A stretch of DNA of 22,325 nt from an uncultured Lachnospiraceae bacterium. Lineage in GTDB: Bacteria; Bacillota; Clostridia; Lachnospirales; Lachnospiraceae. Positions 8,058 to 15,517 of this stretch are shown one piece after another. Where the stretch lies: contig CAJTOV010000011.1 of NCBI GenBank assembly GCA_910577765.1, positions 1 to 22,325 on the forward strand, in the 5' to 3' direction. The position numbers were made by a program, and so were the translations under genes. Numbering within the stretch: position 1 is the stretch's first letter; each line of letters starts with the position of its first letter. The notes under the pieces are model-generated. The model saw only the letters and a list, made by a program, of their open reading frames with translations. It searched no databases and was not told the DNA's origin.

Positions 8058-8665
8058 ACGCCCAGTCCCTCCAGAACTTTTTTCAGCTTCTCCACATCCC
8101 GGTCGGCAAAGCAGTACCCGTCCATGCCGCAGGCTCTGGCCCCGTCGATGTTCATCTGTGCGTCGTCGATGAAAAAGCATTCCCTGGGCACTAAGTCAAA
8201 CCGCTCAAAGAACCGCTCGTAGATCATCCGCTGGGGCTTTATGCACTTCTCTTCCGCAGAAAAGAACACCCCGTCAAAACAGTCAATGGCCGGTATCACG
8301 TCCTGGAAGCAGGTTTTCAGCCGGATGGCCGCATTGGACAGAAGATAGATGCCAAAGCCCCTGGCTTTCATCCTGCGGACTACGTCCTCCATGCCCTCCA
8401 TAGGCCACATACAGTGTTTGTGCCAGTTCTCCAGGCACAATCTGGCTGCCTCATGAAGCCGCCCAGGAAGCCGCTCCTGCATCCGCACCAGGGCTTCCTC
8501 ATCGGTCATTAACCCCATGTCCAGGAATACCCACTCAATGGATACGAACACGGAACTCCATACCAGCCGCTGGTCCTCCTCATCCTCCAGGTAGGCCCGG
8601 CAGGCCCGCATGGCGTCATAGTCCACCATAACCTTGCCCATATCAAATACAATGTTCTTAATCAT
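8054..8665 (-). CDS. HAD-superfamily phosphatase, YihX-like
   Basis: A 203-residue soluble HAD hydrolase. Motif I is IVFDMGKVMVDYD with nucleophile D8; the usual second aspartate is G10, as in the YihX group (FDLGNV). Motif II is LLSNA (S110), motif III is K143 in CIKPQ, motif IV is FFIDDAQMN (D167, D168). YihX-type enzymes act on small phosphates such as glucose-1-phosphate; the real substrate here is unknown. An alpha-helical cap lies at about residues 15-85. It overlaps the aminotransferase stop upstream and the M18 start downstream by 4 bp each (ATGA), so all three are made from one transcript. The Gly replacement of the general acid is normal for this subgroup but leaves catalytic efficiency open. 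Confidence 0.85.
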   Translation of the reverse strand: MIKNIVFDMGKVMVDYDAMRACRAYLEDEEDQRLVWSSVFVSIEWVFLDMGLMTDEEALVRMQERLPGRLHEAARLCLENWHKHCMWPMEGMEDVVRRMKARGFGIYLLSNAAIRLKTCFQDVIPAIDCFDGVFFSAEEKCIKPQRMIYERFFERFDLVPRECFFIDDAQMNIDGARACGMDGYCFADRDVEKLKKVLEGLGV

Positions 8666-9852
8666 TTTCCGTAAACCTCCCTTGCAAACCGCTCCAGCAC
8701 CGGAATGGACCGACGGACCTTTTCCGTATCAATACAATAGGCCATACGGAAATACCCGGGCACGCCGAAATTGTCCGAAGGCACCAGAATCAGGTCATAC
8801 TCCTTGGCCTTCATACAGAAGGCATTGGCATCCTCCTCCAGGGCCTTGGGGAACATGTAGAAGGTGCCGCCAGGCTTCACCACCTGAAATCCCATGCGGC
8901 TCAGGGCCTCATAAAGGAGATTCATATTGGTCTCGTACACCCACAGGTCGCTGGTCTGGTCAAGGACCTTTGCCACCGCAAGCTGCACGCTGGAGGAAGG
9001 GCAGTTGTGGCCGATGCCCCGGCTGATCTGGCCGCACATGACTGCCAGCACATCCGCGTCCGTGGCCCTGGGATTCACTGCCACATACCCGATCCGCTCT
9101 CCCGGCAGGCTTAAGCTTTTGGAGAAGGAATAGCAGGAAATGGAGTTGTCATAAAATTTGCTCACATAGGGGGCATCGGCTCCCTGGAACACAATCTCCC
9201 GGTAAGGCTCGTCACTGATCAGGAAAATGTCATGGCCATATTCCTTCTGCTTTGCGTACAGAATCTCCGCCAGACGCTGGATGGTCCTGGTATTGTAGGC
9301 GGCGCCGGACGGATTGTTGGGGGTGTTCACCAGCACGGCCATGACCTTATCCGTAAGCATTTCCTCAAAGGCCGGGAAATTGATCTGGAAATTCTCCGTG
9401 TCGGCAGGAACCACCTTCAGCACTGCCCCGGTCAGATTCACATAAGGGGTATACTCCGGGAAAAAGGGAGCAAAGGTCAGAATCTCATCCCCCGGCTTTG
9501 TGACACACCGGAACGCGTGGGACAAAGCCCCTGCGGCGCCGGAGGTCATGAAAATATGCTTTGTCTCATAATCCATGCCGAATCTCCGGTTCAGGCTTTC
9601 TGCCACGGCCTGCCGCACGGCTGTAATCCCCAGGGACGGGCTGTACCCGTGGATATCCATGGGGCTGTCCTCCCGGTGCATCCGGATGATCTCTTCCGTA
9701 TAGTCCGGGGCGCAGGGAACACTGGGATTGCCAAGACTGTAGTCAAACACATTCTCATATCCGATCTCCTTCCCCCGTTCCGTGGCATACTCACTCAGCT
9801 CCCGGATCACGGACTTGCCCCTGAGCATGTTCTTATAAACCTCGTTAATCAT
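8662..9852 (-). CDS. Class I/II PLP-dependent aminotransferase (aspartate aminotransferase-like)
   Basis: A 396-residue fold-type I aminotransferase. Motifs: HGYSPSLGITAVRQAV at about 68-83, NTPNNPSG at 176-183, SDEPY (D214, Y217), the PLP lysine K245 in SFSKSLSLPGERIGY, and a C-terminal GYFRMAY with the arginine that binds the alpha-carboxylate. It should transfer an amino group between an amino acid and a 2-oxo acid in the cytoplasm; the substrate cannot be fixed. GTG at 9861 could also begin the frame, but ATG 9852 has AAGGTGG 5 nt upstream and was preferred. Its stop overlaps the HAD start (ATGA). The gap of 54 bp to the acyltransferase upstream holds no clear terminator or promoter. Confidence 0.88.
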   Translation of the reverse strand: MINEVYKNMLRGKSVIRELSEYATERGKEIGYENVFDYSLGNPSVPCAPDYTEEIIRMHREDSPMDIHGYSPSLGITAVRQAVAESLNRRFGMDYETKHIFMTSGAAGALSHAFRCVTKPGDEILTFAPFFPEYTPYVNLTGAVLKVVPADTENFQINFPAFEEMLTDKVMAVLVNTPNNPSGAAYNTRTIQRLAEILYAKQKEYGHDIFLISDEPYREIVFQGADAPYVSKFYDNSISCYSFSKSLSLPGERIGYVAVNPRATDADVLAVMCGQISRGIGHNCPSSSVQLAVAKVLDQTSDLWVYETNMNLLYEALSRMGFQVVKPGGTFYMFPKALEEDANAFCMKAKEYDLILVPSDNFGVPGYFRMAYCIDTEKVRRSIPVLERFAREVYGK

Positions 9853-9906
9853 AAATCCCACCTTGTCCTTTTCAAAAATAAGCCTCCTGCTGCCATTCTG
9901 CCCCGG

Positions 9907-10935
9907 CTACCTGCCACCGTTAAGCATGCCCCACACCTGGGGCGCCCGGCTTTTTAACTGCCGCCCAATGGCGCAGGTAATCCCCAGCACCAGAACCGGC
10001 ATAGCCAGATACAGCCCCAGGGCCGCCGCCGGGCTTCCTGCCAGGAACCTGGCCCCTGCCTTGTTGAGAAACCGGACCTGGGCAAAATGGGTGGCATACA
10101 GGAAAAAATTATACTCCATATAAGGCTTCGCCGCCGGCAGTCTCCCGGCAGGCACCAGCATCCACATCCCGGCCACCCCCAGAAGCCTGCACAGCACAAA
10201 GCAGGGAATCCAGGCCATGGCAAGGCCCAGCCGGTAAAGCCCAAAAGCGCCGCAGGCCGCCAGAGTCCCCCAGTACCAGGGATGTTCCCGCCTTTCTGCC
10301 TGTTCCCGCCAGGCCCTTTCCATGGACAGCAGCGCCCCGGTACAGTAATAGATCAGGGCGTCCCCGTTGACATAAGGCAGCCGCAAATCCCGGGCCACCA
10401 CAATCCACAGAGCCAGAAACAAAAGCCCCCGGCTCCACACATTGTGAAGCACCGGGTACAGCACCGGCGCCAGCAGAATCAGCAGCAGAAGCTGGAACAG
10501 ATACCAGAATACGTAATTGTAAGTATAATGGATGATGGCATCCACAGCCCCCTGGAGGCTGAACCGGATCATCCCCTTGCCCACCACCTGGGCCACCCAG
10601 GGCAGGCGGCTGCCGATTACATAGCCCAGATAATAAAGGAAATTCCAGACAATGTAGGGAACCAGCACACTGCGCACCCGGCTTTTCAGCTTTCTTACCA
10701 CCTGGTCCCTGGTACAGTTCCGGTAGAAGAGATACCCGGAGATCATAAAGAATCCCGGCACCGCCATCTGTCCTATGCCGTCTCCCAGCCCCCGCTGAAT
10801 CCTGGAGACCAGCACCGCTGCCGGAGACTGGTCCCCCAGATACAGAACCGCATTGTAGGAATGGACCCACACCACCAGCAGGCTGAATCCGAAAGAAAAC
10901 CAGGTGACCTTATTGCGAAACTGTGTTCCCTCCAT
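9907..10935 (-). CDS. Acyltransferase-3 family membrane O-acyltransferase
   Basis: A 342-residue integral membrane protein with about nine or ten helices, of the acyltransferase-3 family (OafA/WecH-like). The first helix carries the expected histidine (H25 in VVWVHSYN), and the FFMISGYLFYR block (62-72) and the SRVRSVLVPYIVWN segment (85-98) are typical. Such proteins usually add acetyl or another acyl group to cell-surface glycans. It is the last gene of the glycan locus; GGAGGGGGG precedes the ATG and the ABC permease stop lies 18 bp upstream. The acceptor is inferred to be the polysaccharide made by this locus. Confidence 0.85.
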   Translation of the reverse strand: MEGTQFRNKVTWFSFGFSLLVVWVHSYNAVLYLGDQSPAAVLVSRIQRGLGDGIGQMAVPGFFMISGYLFYRNCTRDQVVRKLKSRVRSVLVPYIVWNFLYYLGYVIGSRLPWVAQVVGKGMIRFSLQGAVDAIIHYTYNYVFWYLFQLLLLILLAPVLYPVLHNVWSRGLLFLALWIVVARDLRLPYVNGDALIYYCTGALLSMERAWREQAERREHPWYWGTLAACGAFGLYRLGLAMAWIPCFVLCRLLGVAGMWMLVPAGRLPAAKPYMEYNFFLYATHFAQVRFLNKAGARFLAGSPAAALGLYLAMPVLVLGITCAIGRQLKSRAPQVWGMLNGGR

Positions 10936-10953
10936 CCGGCTTCCCCCCTCCGG

Positions 10954-11766
10954 TTACAATACATCAGAAAAATGCGGCCGCAGGCGTTTAAACACCTTAA
11001 GCCCCACCAGGCCCACAGCCACGGTTACGGCCCAGTAATACAGCGTCAGCCTGGGCCGCTCCCAGAACCAGCTCCCTGTCAGCATACTGTCCCGGTACCC
11101 GGTGGCAATATAGTAGAAAGGATTCAGTTTCAGAACCGGGATCACCCAGGGCATCTCATTGCCGAACAGGCTTTCGTGGTACATAATGGGAGTCAGCCAC
11201 ATGCCAAACTGCAGACAGATACTGACGATCTGGGCCATGTCCTTAAAGAATACATTGACCGCGCAGGTCAGATACCCGATTCCCAGAGCCAGCACCGACG
11301 CCGCAAAGGTGTAATAAACCATCTGGAGCCAGCTTCCCTCCGGCTTTTTTCCGTAACATAGGAATACCAGCACCATAATCAGCAGGAAAAATCCGTGGAC
11401 CAGCAGGCAGGAAATCAGCTTGATCACCGGCAGGATCTCCACCCGGAACACAACCTTTTTCACCAGATAATGATACTCCTGGAGGCATCCGGTCAGATTG
11501 TTCAGGGCCTCGCTGAAGAAGAACCAGGGCACAATGCCCGGAATCAGCCACAGCACATAAGGCACCCCCGGCACCGGCGGCACACTCTTTAATCCGATCT
11601 GGAACACAAAAAAGTAGATCAGTACCGTCACCATAGGCTGGATGAACATCCACACGATCCCAAAATAGGACCCCACAAACCGTTTGCGGAAATCTGCCCT
11701 GGACAGATCCCAGATCAGTTTCCGCTTTCCCACAATCTCCCGGAAGAGTGAAATCACATAATTCAT
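10954..11766 (-). CDS. ABC-2 type polysaccharide export permease (Wzm/TagG-like)
   Basis: A 270-residue permease with about six membrane segments. RADFRKRFVGSYFGIVWMF (residues 23-41) and LVKKVVFRVEILPVIKL (101-117) are family hallmarks of ABC-2 subunits that export O-antigen or teichoic acid chains. Full length for the family. AAAGGA lies 6 nt before the ATG. The family needs an ATP-binding partner (Wzt/TagH), normally the adjacent gene, but none is present in this window: the next gene downstream is an acyltransferase and the one upstream is rmlC. The partner must be encoded elsewhere, or the permease is a remnant. The 93-bp leader carries two competing hairpins. Confidence 0.88.
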   Translation of the reverse strand: MNYVISLFREIVGKRKLIWDLSRADFRKRFVGSYFGIVWMFIQPMVTVLIYFFVFQIGLKSVPPVPGVPYVLWLIPGIVPWFFFSEALNNLTGCLQEYHYLVKKVVFRVEILPVIKLISCLLVHGFFLLIMVLVFLCYGKKPEGSWLQMVYYTFAASVLALGIGYLTCAVNVFFKDMAQIVSICLQFGMWLTPIMYHESLFGNEMPWVIPVLKLNPFYYIATGYRDSMLTGSWFWERPRLTLYYWAVTVAVGLVGLKVFKRLRPHFSDVL

Positions 11767-11787
11767 AGCATTTCCTTTCTGAAGTCT

Positions 11788-11840
11788 GACCGGGTTACAC
11801 TGGCGGACCGTAACCCGGTCCGGCCTTTCCCTGCCGGACC
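11788..11840 (-). promoter_or_regulatory. Two mutually exclusive hairpins between rmlC and the ABC permease gene
   Basis: One stem pairs GACCGGGTTAC (11788-11798) with GTAACCCGGTC (11810-11820), 11 bp and perfect. A second pairs GGTCCGGC (11817-11824) with GCCGGACC (11833-11840), 8 bp and perfect. They share 11817-11820, so both cannot form fully at once. A third pairing (CGGACC with GGTCCG) is also possible. No T-run follows on the minus strand, so simple termination is unlikely; mRNA processing or attenuation of the permease gene are options. Function is inferred. Confidence 0.5.
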
Positions 11841-11859
11841 TTATTCTCCCACTGCCGCC

Positions 11860-12417
11860 TTACGCGAAACGGAAGGTATCCTTAAGCCCGGACCATTTCC
11901 GGTCCTTCTCGGAAATAATCAGCTCCACACCTTCCTGCAAAGGCCATTCCACCCCGATCTCCGGGTCGTTCCAGGCCAGACCGCCCTCGTCCCCGGGATG
12001 GTAGAAATCCGTGCATTTGTAGGCAAACTCCGCCTCATCCGACAGCACCAGAAATCCGTGGGCAAAGCCCTCCGGAATGTAGAACTGCTTCTTATTTTCG
12101 GCAGTCAGCTCCACACCGAACCATTTCCCGTAGGTAGGGGAGCTGGAGCGCAAATCCACTGCCACGTCGAACACGGACCCACGGACAGCCCGCACCAGCT
12201 TGCCCTGGGGAAACTGCTTCTGGAAATGGAGCCCCCGCAGCACCCCCCGCACGGACATGGACTGGTTGTCCTGGACAAACACCATGTCCAGCCCGGCCTC
12301 CTTAAAATCATTCTGGTTGTAGGTTTCCACAAAGTATCCCCGTTCATCCTTAAATACGGTGGGCTCGATGACATAGAGCCCGTCAATCCCGCAGGAAGTC
12401 ACCTTGATCTTTCCCAT
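11860..12417 (-). CDS. rmlC: dTDP-4-dehydrorhamnose 3,5-epimerase
   Basis: A 185-residue cupin-fold epimerase of normal RmlC length. It converts dTDP-4-keto-6-deoxyglucose to dTDP-4-keto-rhamnose in the third-from-last steps of dTDP-L-rhamnose synthesis. Visible: KDERGYFVETY at 23-33, the catalytic histidine H64 in RGVLRGLHFQ, K74 in QGKLVRAVRG, PEGFAHGF (H120), and the active-site tyrosine region FAYKCTDFY (Y133/Y139). The ATG follows AAGGAAGGAA by about 10 nt. rmlA, rmlB and rmlD are absent from the window. Together with the rhamnosyltransferase-like GT2 in the same operon it suggests rhamnose in the glycan, though some RmlC relatives serve other deoxysugars. Confidence 0.92.
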   Translation of the reverse strand: MGKIKVTSCGIDGLYVIEPTVFKDERGYFVETYNQNDFKEAGLDMVFVQDNQSMSVRGVLRGLHFQKQFPQGKLVRAVRGSVFDVAVDLRSSSPTYGKWFGVELTAENKKQFYIPEGFAHGFLVLSDEAEFAYKCTDFYHPGDEGGLAWNDPEIGVEWPLQEGVELIISEKDRKWSGLKDTFRFA

Positions 12418-12462
12418 TGTCTTTTCTTTCCTTCCTTTTTATATGATTTATCTTCCTGCCAG

Positions 12463-12488
12463 GCCGGAACCGGTGGTCCCGGTCCGGC
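12463..12488 (-). repeat. GC-rich hairpin between the DUF2142 gene and rmlC
   Basis: GCCGGAACCGG (12463-12473) pairs with CCGGTCCGGC (12479-12488) with one bulged A and a 5-nt loop. It lies just after the DUF2142 stop, but on the minus strand it is followed by CTGGCAGGAAG, not a T-run, so it is more likely an mRNA-stability or processing element than a terminator. It shares CCCGGTCCGGC with the hairpin region before the ABC permease gene. Confidence 0.4.
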
Positions 12489-12490
12489 TT

Positions 12491-14200
12491 TCACAGCCGC
12501 GTGCACACAATGCTGAACAGCCGCAGCAGCACATACCCGTTGAGACAGCACATGAGACAGAGCACCGGCCGGTCTATATTCCTGGTCAGTACCACCAGCC
12601 TGTTTTTGCAGGCCATAAGAAGCACCGGCAGAAACGGCAGGAAATACCTGCCCTGGACTCCGTTGATCACCCAGGAGCTGAGAGGCGTCCAGGCAATGAG
12701 CATGGAGAACATGGCCGCTGCCATACACAGTCCGCACACCGCCAGGATCCAGACCCGACGGGGGCCGCATATCAGGACGCTCTCCCCAGGCTTTAAAAAG
12801 GCCAGGGCCAGAAGTCCCAGGGTGAACAGCACCACCGCCCCGTAAGGCACGTTAAGCACTTTGTCCAGACCGGACAGGTGGGCGCCGATGATCCCCAGAT
12901 GCCAGACCTCCATCTGGTCCAGCAGGGTCTGGTAAAACATCCGCACCAGCCGGACAGGCCGGTGCACCAGCAGCAGAATGCTGTAGCCCGGTTCCCCTGC
13001 CCACTGGACATAGCTTTCCGTCTCCGCCACATAGGAAGCCACCACCTGGCTGTTGACCGCATACATGGCCATGGCCCAGGCGCCTCCTACCGCGGCTGCG
13101 CAAAGGGCCCATCTGCCCCACCCGCCGAATTTGCGGACCGGAACCAGAAGGCAGAGACCCATCATCACCGCGTATATCATCTTGCAGGGACCGCACACAG
13201 CCATCAGCACCATCAGAAGCACCACATCCCCAGGCTCCACCTGCTCCTTTTTGTATGCCAGGTCCAGGCACACCGCCGTCAGCAGGAACACACAGCCCAT
13301 GATCATCACGTCATAGGAAAAGGATGCCGACAGGTGCAGCGTCATGGGCAGCAACGCCACCCCCATCAGCACCTCCTTCCCAAAGGGAAGCCGCCTTAAG
13401 GCCAGCCAGGTCATAACTACAAAAAATACCAGATTGGCCATACGCCCCAGATACATAAGGGCTATGGTGTTCATCCCCAGCAGTCTGGCACCGGCCATGG
13501 CAAGGGCCTGGGGTACATAGGCCAGAGGTGTGGTCTGCACCGGCGGGTAGGTAGAGCTGACCAGGGCACCCTTCAGTTCTTCTGTCTTCTGGGGATGATA
13601 CTGCTTTCCGCCCCGCAGCTCCCACAGAAGCCGGTATACCGACTCGTCCAGAACACGGCAGAATTTCTCCGCCCCCTCCAGGCTTTCCCGGGTCACCTGG
13701 AGATGGCCGTCCGGATCTGCCTCATAGACAAAGGTGCCTGCCAGATCCTCCACCCAGGCATCCTGGGGCCGCAGAAGCACCCGGCCATACCGGTCATTGG
13801 AGGGCTGGCCTGTGAAGGTGCTGGAAAGCTGGTAGGCACTGACATAGTGGCTGATCTCGTCCGGCGCCGACAAGGGCGGCAGCACAAACAGATACAAAAG
13901 CCCCAGAAGCAGTCCGGCTGCCGGATAGACCTGCTCCAGGCGCCGGTTTCCGCAGCCCAGAAGCATCCGCCACATAAGGGCCAGAACCGCCAGGACCGCC
14001 GCTGCCAGCGCCAGATACACCCCGGTCTGCCAGGTATGGCCTGTTTCCTTTATTCCCCGCCCCACGTCTCCCAGATGCCAGATTCCCAGCACCAGTACCG
14101 GAGCCAGCCACACCGCCAGCCCCCAAAGGCCAGAATGTCCAGGAGACTGGTTTTTCCCTGTCTCCCGGCGGCCCGGCGGCCCGTCAGCCTTCTTCTTCAT
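12491..14200 (-). CDS. DUF2142 membrane protein, probable GT-C-type glycosyltransferase
   Basis: A 569-residue membrane protein with about 11-13 helices, matching the DUF2142 family. The key block PPLSAPDEISHY at 108-119 follows the second or third helix and would face outside, placing D114/E115 where GT-C enzymes carry their catalytic acidic residues. A large outside loop (about 120-230) follows, and GVQGRYFLPFLP near the C-terminus is also typical. From what I recall of the family, it belongs with lipid-phosphate-sugar-dependent GT-C enzymes. It would add a sugar to a glycan on the outer face, using a lipid-linked sugar made by the DPM1-like GT2 of this operon. Its start overlaps the end of the DUF2304 gene by 17 bp, with GGAG in that overlap. 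Catalytic role is inferred. Confidence 0.8.
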   Translation of the reverse strand: MKKKADGPPGRRETGKNQSPGHSGLWGLAVWLAPVLVLGIWHLGDVGRGIKETGHTWQTGVYLALAAAVLAVLALMWRMLLGCGNRRLEQVYPAAGLLLGLLYLFVLPPLSAPDEISHYVSAYQLSSTFTGQPSNDRYGRVLLRPQDAWVEDLAGTFVYEADPDGHLQVTRESLEGAEKFCRVLDESVYRLLWELRGGKQYHPQKTEELKGALVSSTYPPVQTTPLAYVPQALAMAGARLLGMNTIALMYLGRMANLVFFVVMTWLALRRLPFGKEVLMGVALLPMTLHLSASFSYDVMIMGCVFLLTAVCLDLAYKKEQVEPGDVVLLMVLMAVCGPCKMIYAVMMGLCLLVPVRKFGGWGRWALCAAAVGGAWAMAMYAVNSQVVASYVAETESYVQWAGEPGYSILLLVHRPVRLVRMFYQTLLDQMEVWHLGIIGAHLSGLDKVLNVPYGAVVLFTLGLLALAFLKPGESVLICGPRRVWILAVCGLCMAAAMFSMLIAWTPLSSWVINGVQGRYFLPFLPVLLMACKNRLVVLTRNIDRPVLCLMCCLNGYVLLRLFSIVCTRL

Positions 14201-14531
14201 GCTTTTTCTCCTCCAGTGCCATTAGCTGGACCAGTTCCTTGACCTTGCTTTCCAGCTGGGAAATGTGGATGGTCATGAGAAACACCTTCACAATCAGCAC
14301 AAATATCGCAAACAGAAACAGAAAATTGGTGGTGGCATAGATTCCCAGCAGGCCGGCGCACAGGTCCGCCACCTGGGGAAAGATACTGTACACCACCAGC
14401 ACCATGGCCAGAAGAATCCAGAAAATGGCGCTTTCGATCTGTACCTTGGACTGGCGGATCCTGCGGATAATCAGGCAGAAGGTTGCCAGGGATACCAGGA
14501 TCAGGGCAATCCGCAGCTTCATGGTCATCAT
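14184..14531 (-). CDS. DUF2304 small membrane protein
   Basis: A 115-residue protein with three membrane helices (about 5-22, 35-51, 66-87) and a charged, probably coiled-coil tail (90-112, ISQLESKVKELVQLMALEEKK). This is the DUF2304 layout. These proteins are usually found beside GT2 glycosyltransferases in surface-glycan loci; the function is not established, with a helper or lipid-sugar flipping role proposed on context. The frame could start at ATG 14555, but ATG 14531 has AAGGTGG 8 nt ahead and begins directly at the first helix. It overlaps the DUF2142 gene by 17 bp. Confidence 0.8.
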   Translation of the reverse strand: MMTMKLRIALILVSLATFCLIIRRIRQSKVQIESAIFWILLAMVLVVYSIFPQVADLCAGLLGIYATTNFLFLFAIFVLIVKVFLMTIHISQLESKVKELVQLMALEEKKHEEEG

Positions 14532-14562
14532 GTCTGAAACCACCTTTCTTTTCATATAGTCA

Positions 14563-15507
14563 TCATGGTTCCTCCCTGGCCCAGGTCCGTTTCCAGTAAA
14601 AGGGACTCATGGAACAGGCCAGCACCAGCCGTCTGGGAAGCTTCCGGTAATTCCGGCCTGCCTTATAGCCCAGATACTTGGCAGCGCTTCCTGCCGCCAG
14701 GGCCGGCAGAAGCCAGAAGCGGCCGCTGGCTGCCAGATATCCGGCGGTCCGTTTCACCAGGCGGATTCCCTCCCCTTCCGAGGGCACCCCGGCAAATACC
14801 TCCGGGTGGTCGGCCTGGGACACGGCCAGGTCAAAGTTTCTCCGAAACTGCTGGACCAGGCTTAAGTTGTGGGAATGGACCACCATGGCCCGGGGCTCAT
14901 AGGCCACCCCATAACCGGCCCGGATGGCCCCTGCCGCATAGATCATGTCTTCATTAAAAATGGTATGGCCGGTAAAGCCCCCCTGCCGGACGAAAATGTC
15001 CTTCCGGTAGGCACAGCAGACATTGGAGGCAAAATAGGTCTTGATCCCCAGCCTGGCAAGATCCTTTCCGGTCTTCACCGTCCCCTCCGCCGGATAGTTG
15101 AACATCCGGGTGTACCGTTCAATGGTCCGGCAGTCTTTGTCCGGAAGCTGCCTGGCATAGGCCACGGCAATGGTCTCCCCTTTTGGCCCGGTACCGGCCA
15201 GGGCCTCCAGAAGCCGCTCCACCAGGTGGCTGTCTCTGGGAACCGCGTCATCGGTCATGAAGATCATCACATCCGCATCCGAGCAGGAGGCGGCCTGGTT
15301 CCGGGTGGCCCCGTGGTTAAACTCCTCCCTGGACAGATGGTGGACCTCCAGGCCCGGCACCTTCCGGTATTCCTCCCGCCAGTAAGACTGTTCCGTATTC
15401 ATCACGATAATCCGGTCCGGCTTTACGGTCTGCTTTCCCAGCATGGCCAGAAGTCTGGCAAAACGCCGGTCCGGTTTGTATACAGGTATCAGCACGTCAA
15501 CTGTCAT
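14563..15507 (-). CDS. GT2 glycosyltransferase, rhamnosyltransferase-like
   Basis: A 314-residue GT2 enzyme. VDVLIPVYKPD at 3-13 starts the nucleotide-sugar fold, FNHGATRNQAA at 63-73 matches the pattern in bacterial rhamnosyltransferases (HGxTRN), and MTDDAVP gives the metal-binding D86-D87. NEDMIYAAGAIRAGYGVAYEP in the second half holds the ED acceptor-side acid. The C-terminal 80 residues have a hydrophobic stretch that may touch the membrane. ATG 15507 was preferred to 15513 because TAGGAG is 7 nt ahead of it and only 1 nt from the other. It starts 10 bp after the flippase stop. Rhamnose as donor is inferred from the motif and from rmlC in the same operon. Confidence 0.85.
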   Translation of the reverse strand: MTVDVLIPVYKPDRRFARLLAMLGKQTVKPDRIIVMNTEQSYWREEYRKVPGLEVHHLSREEFNHGATRNQAASCSDADVMIFMTDDAVPRDSHLVERLLEALAGTGPKGETIAVAYARQLPDKDCRTIERYTRMFNYPAEGTVKTGKDLARLGIKTYFASNVCCAYRKDIFVRQGGFTGHTIFNEDMIYAAGAIRAGYGVAYEPRAMVVHSHNLSLVQQFRRNFDLAVSQADHPEVFAGVPSEGEGIRLVKRTAGYLAASGRFWLLPALAAGSAAKYLGYKAGRNYRKLPRRLVLACSMSPFYWKRTWAREEP

Positions 15508-15517
15508 ATGCATTCTC

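Noticed and set aside
6651..8222. Long plus-strand open frame of 523 codons opposite the M18 peptidase
   Set aside because: It is antisense to a gene with intact catalytic motifs. Its product is rich in His, Gly and Pro with no recognisable domain, as expected from GC-rich reverse-strand reading.
10087..11361. Plus-strand open frame of 424 codons opposite the acyltransferase and ABC permease
   Set aside because: It spans two genuine minus-strand genes and the gap between them, and the product has low-complexity His/Gln/Pro composition.
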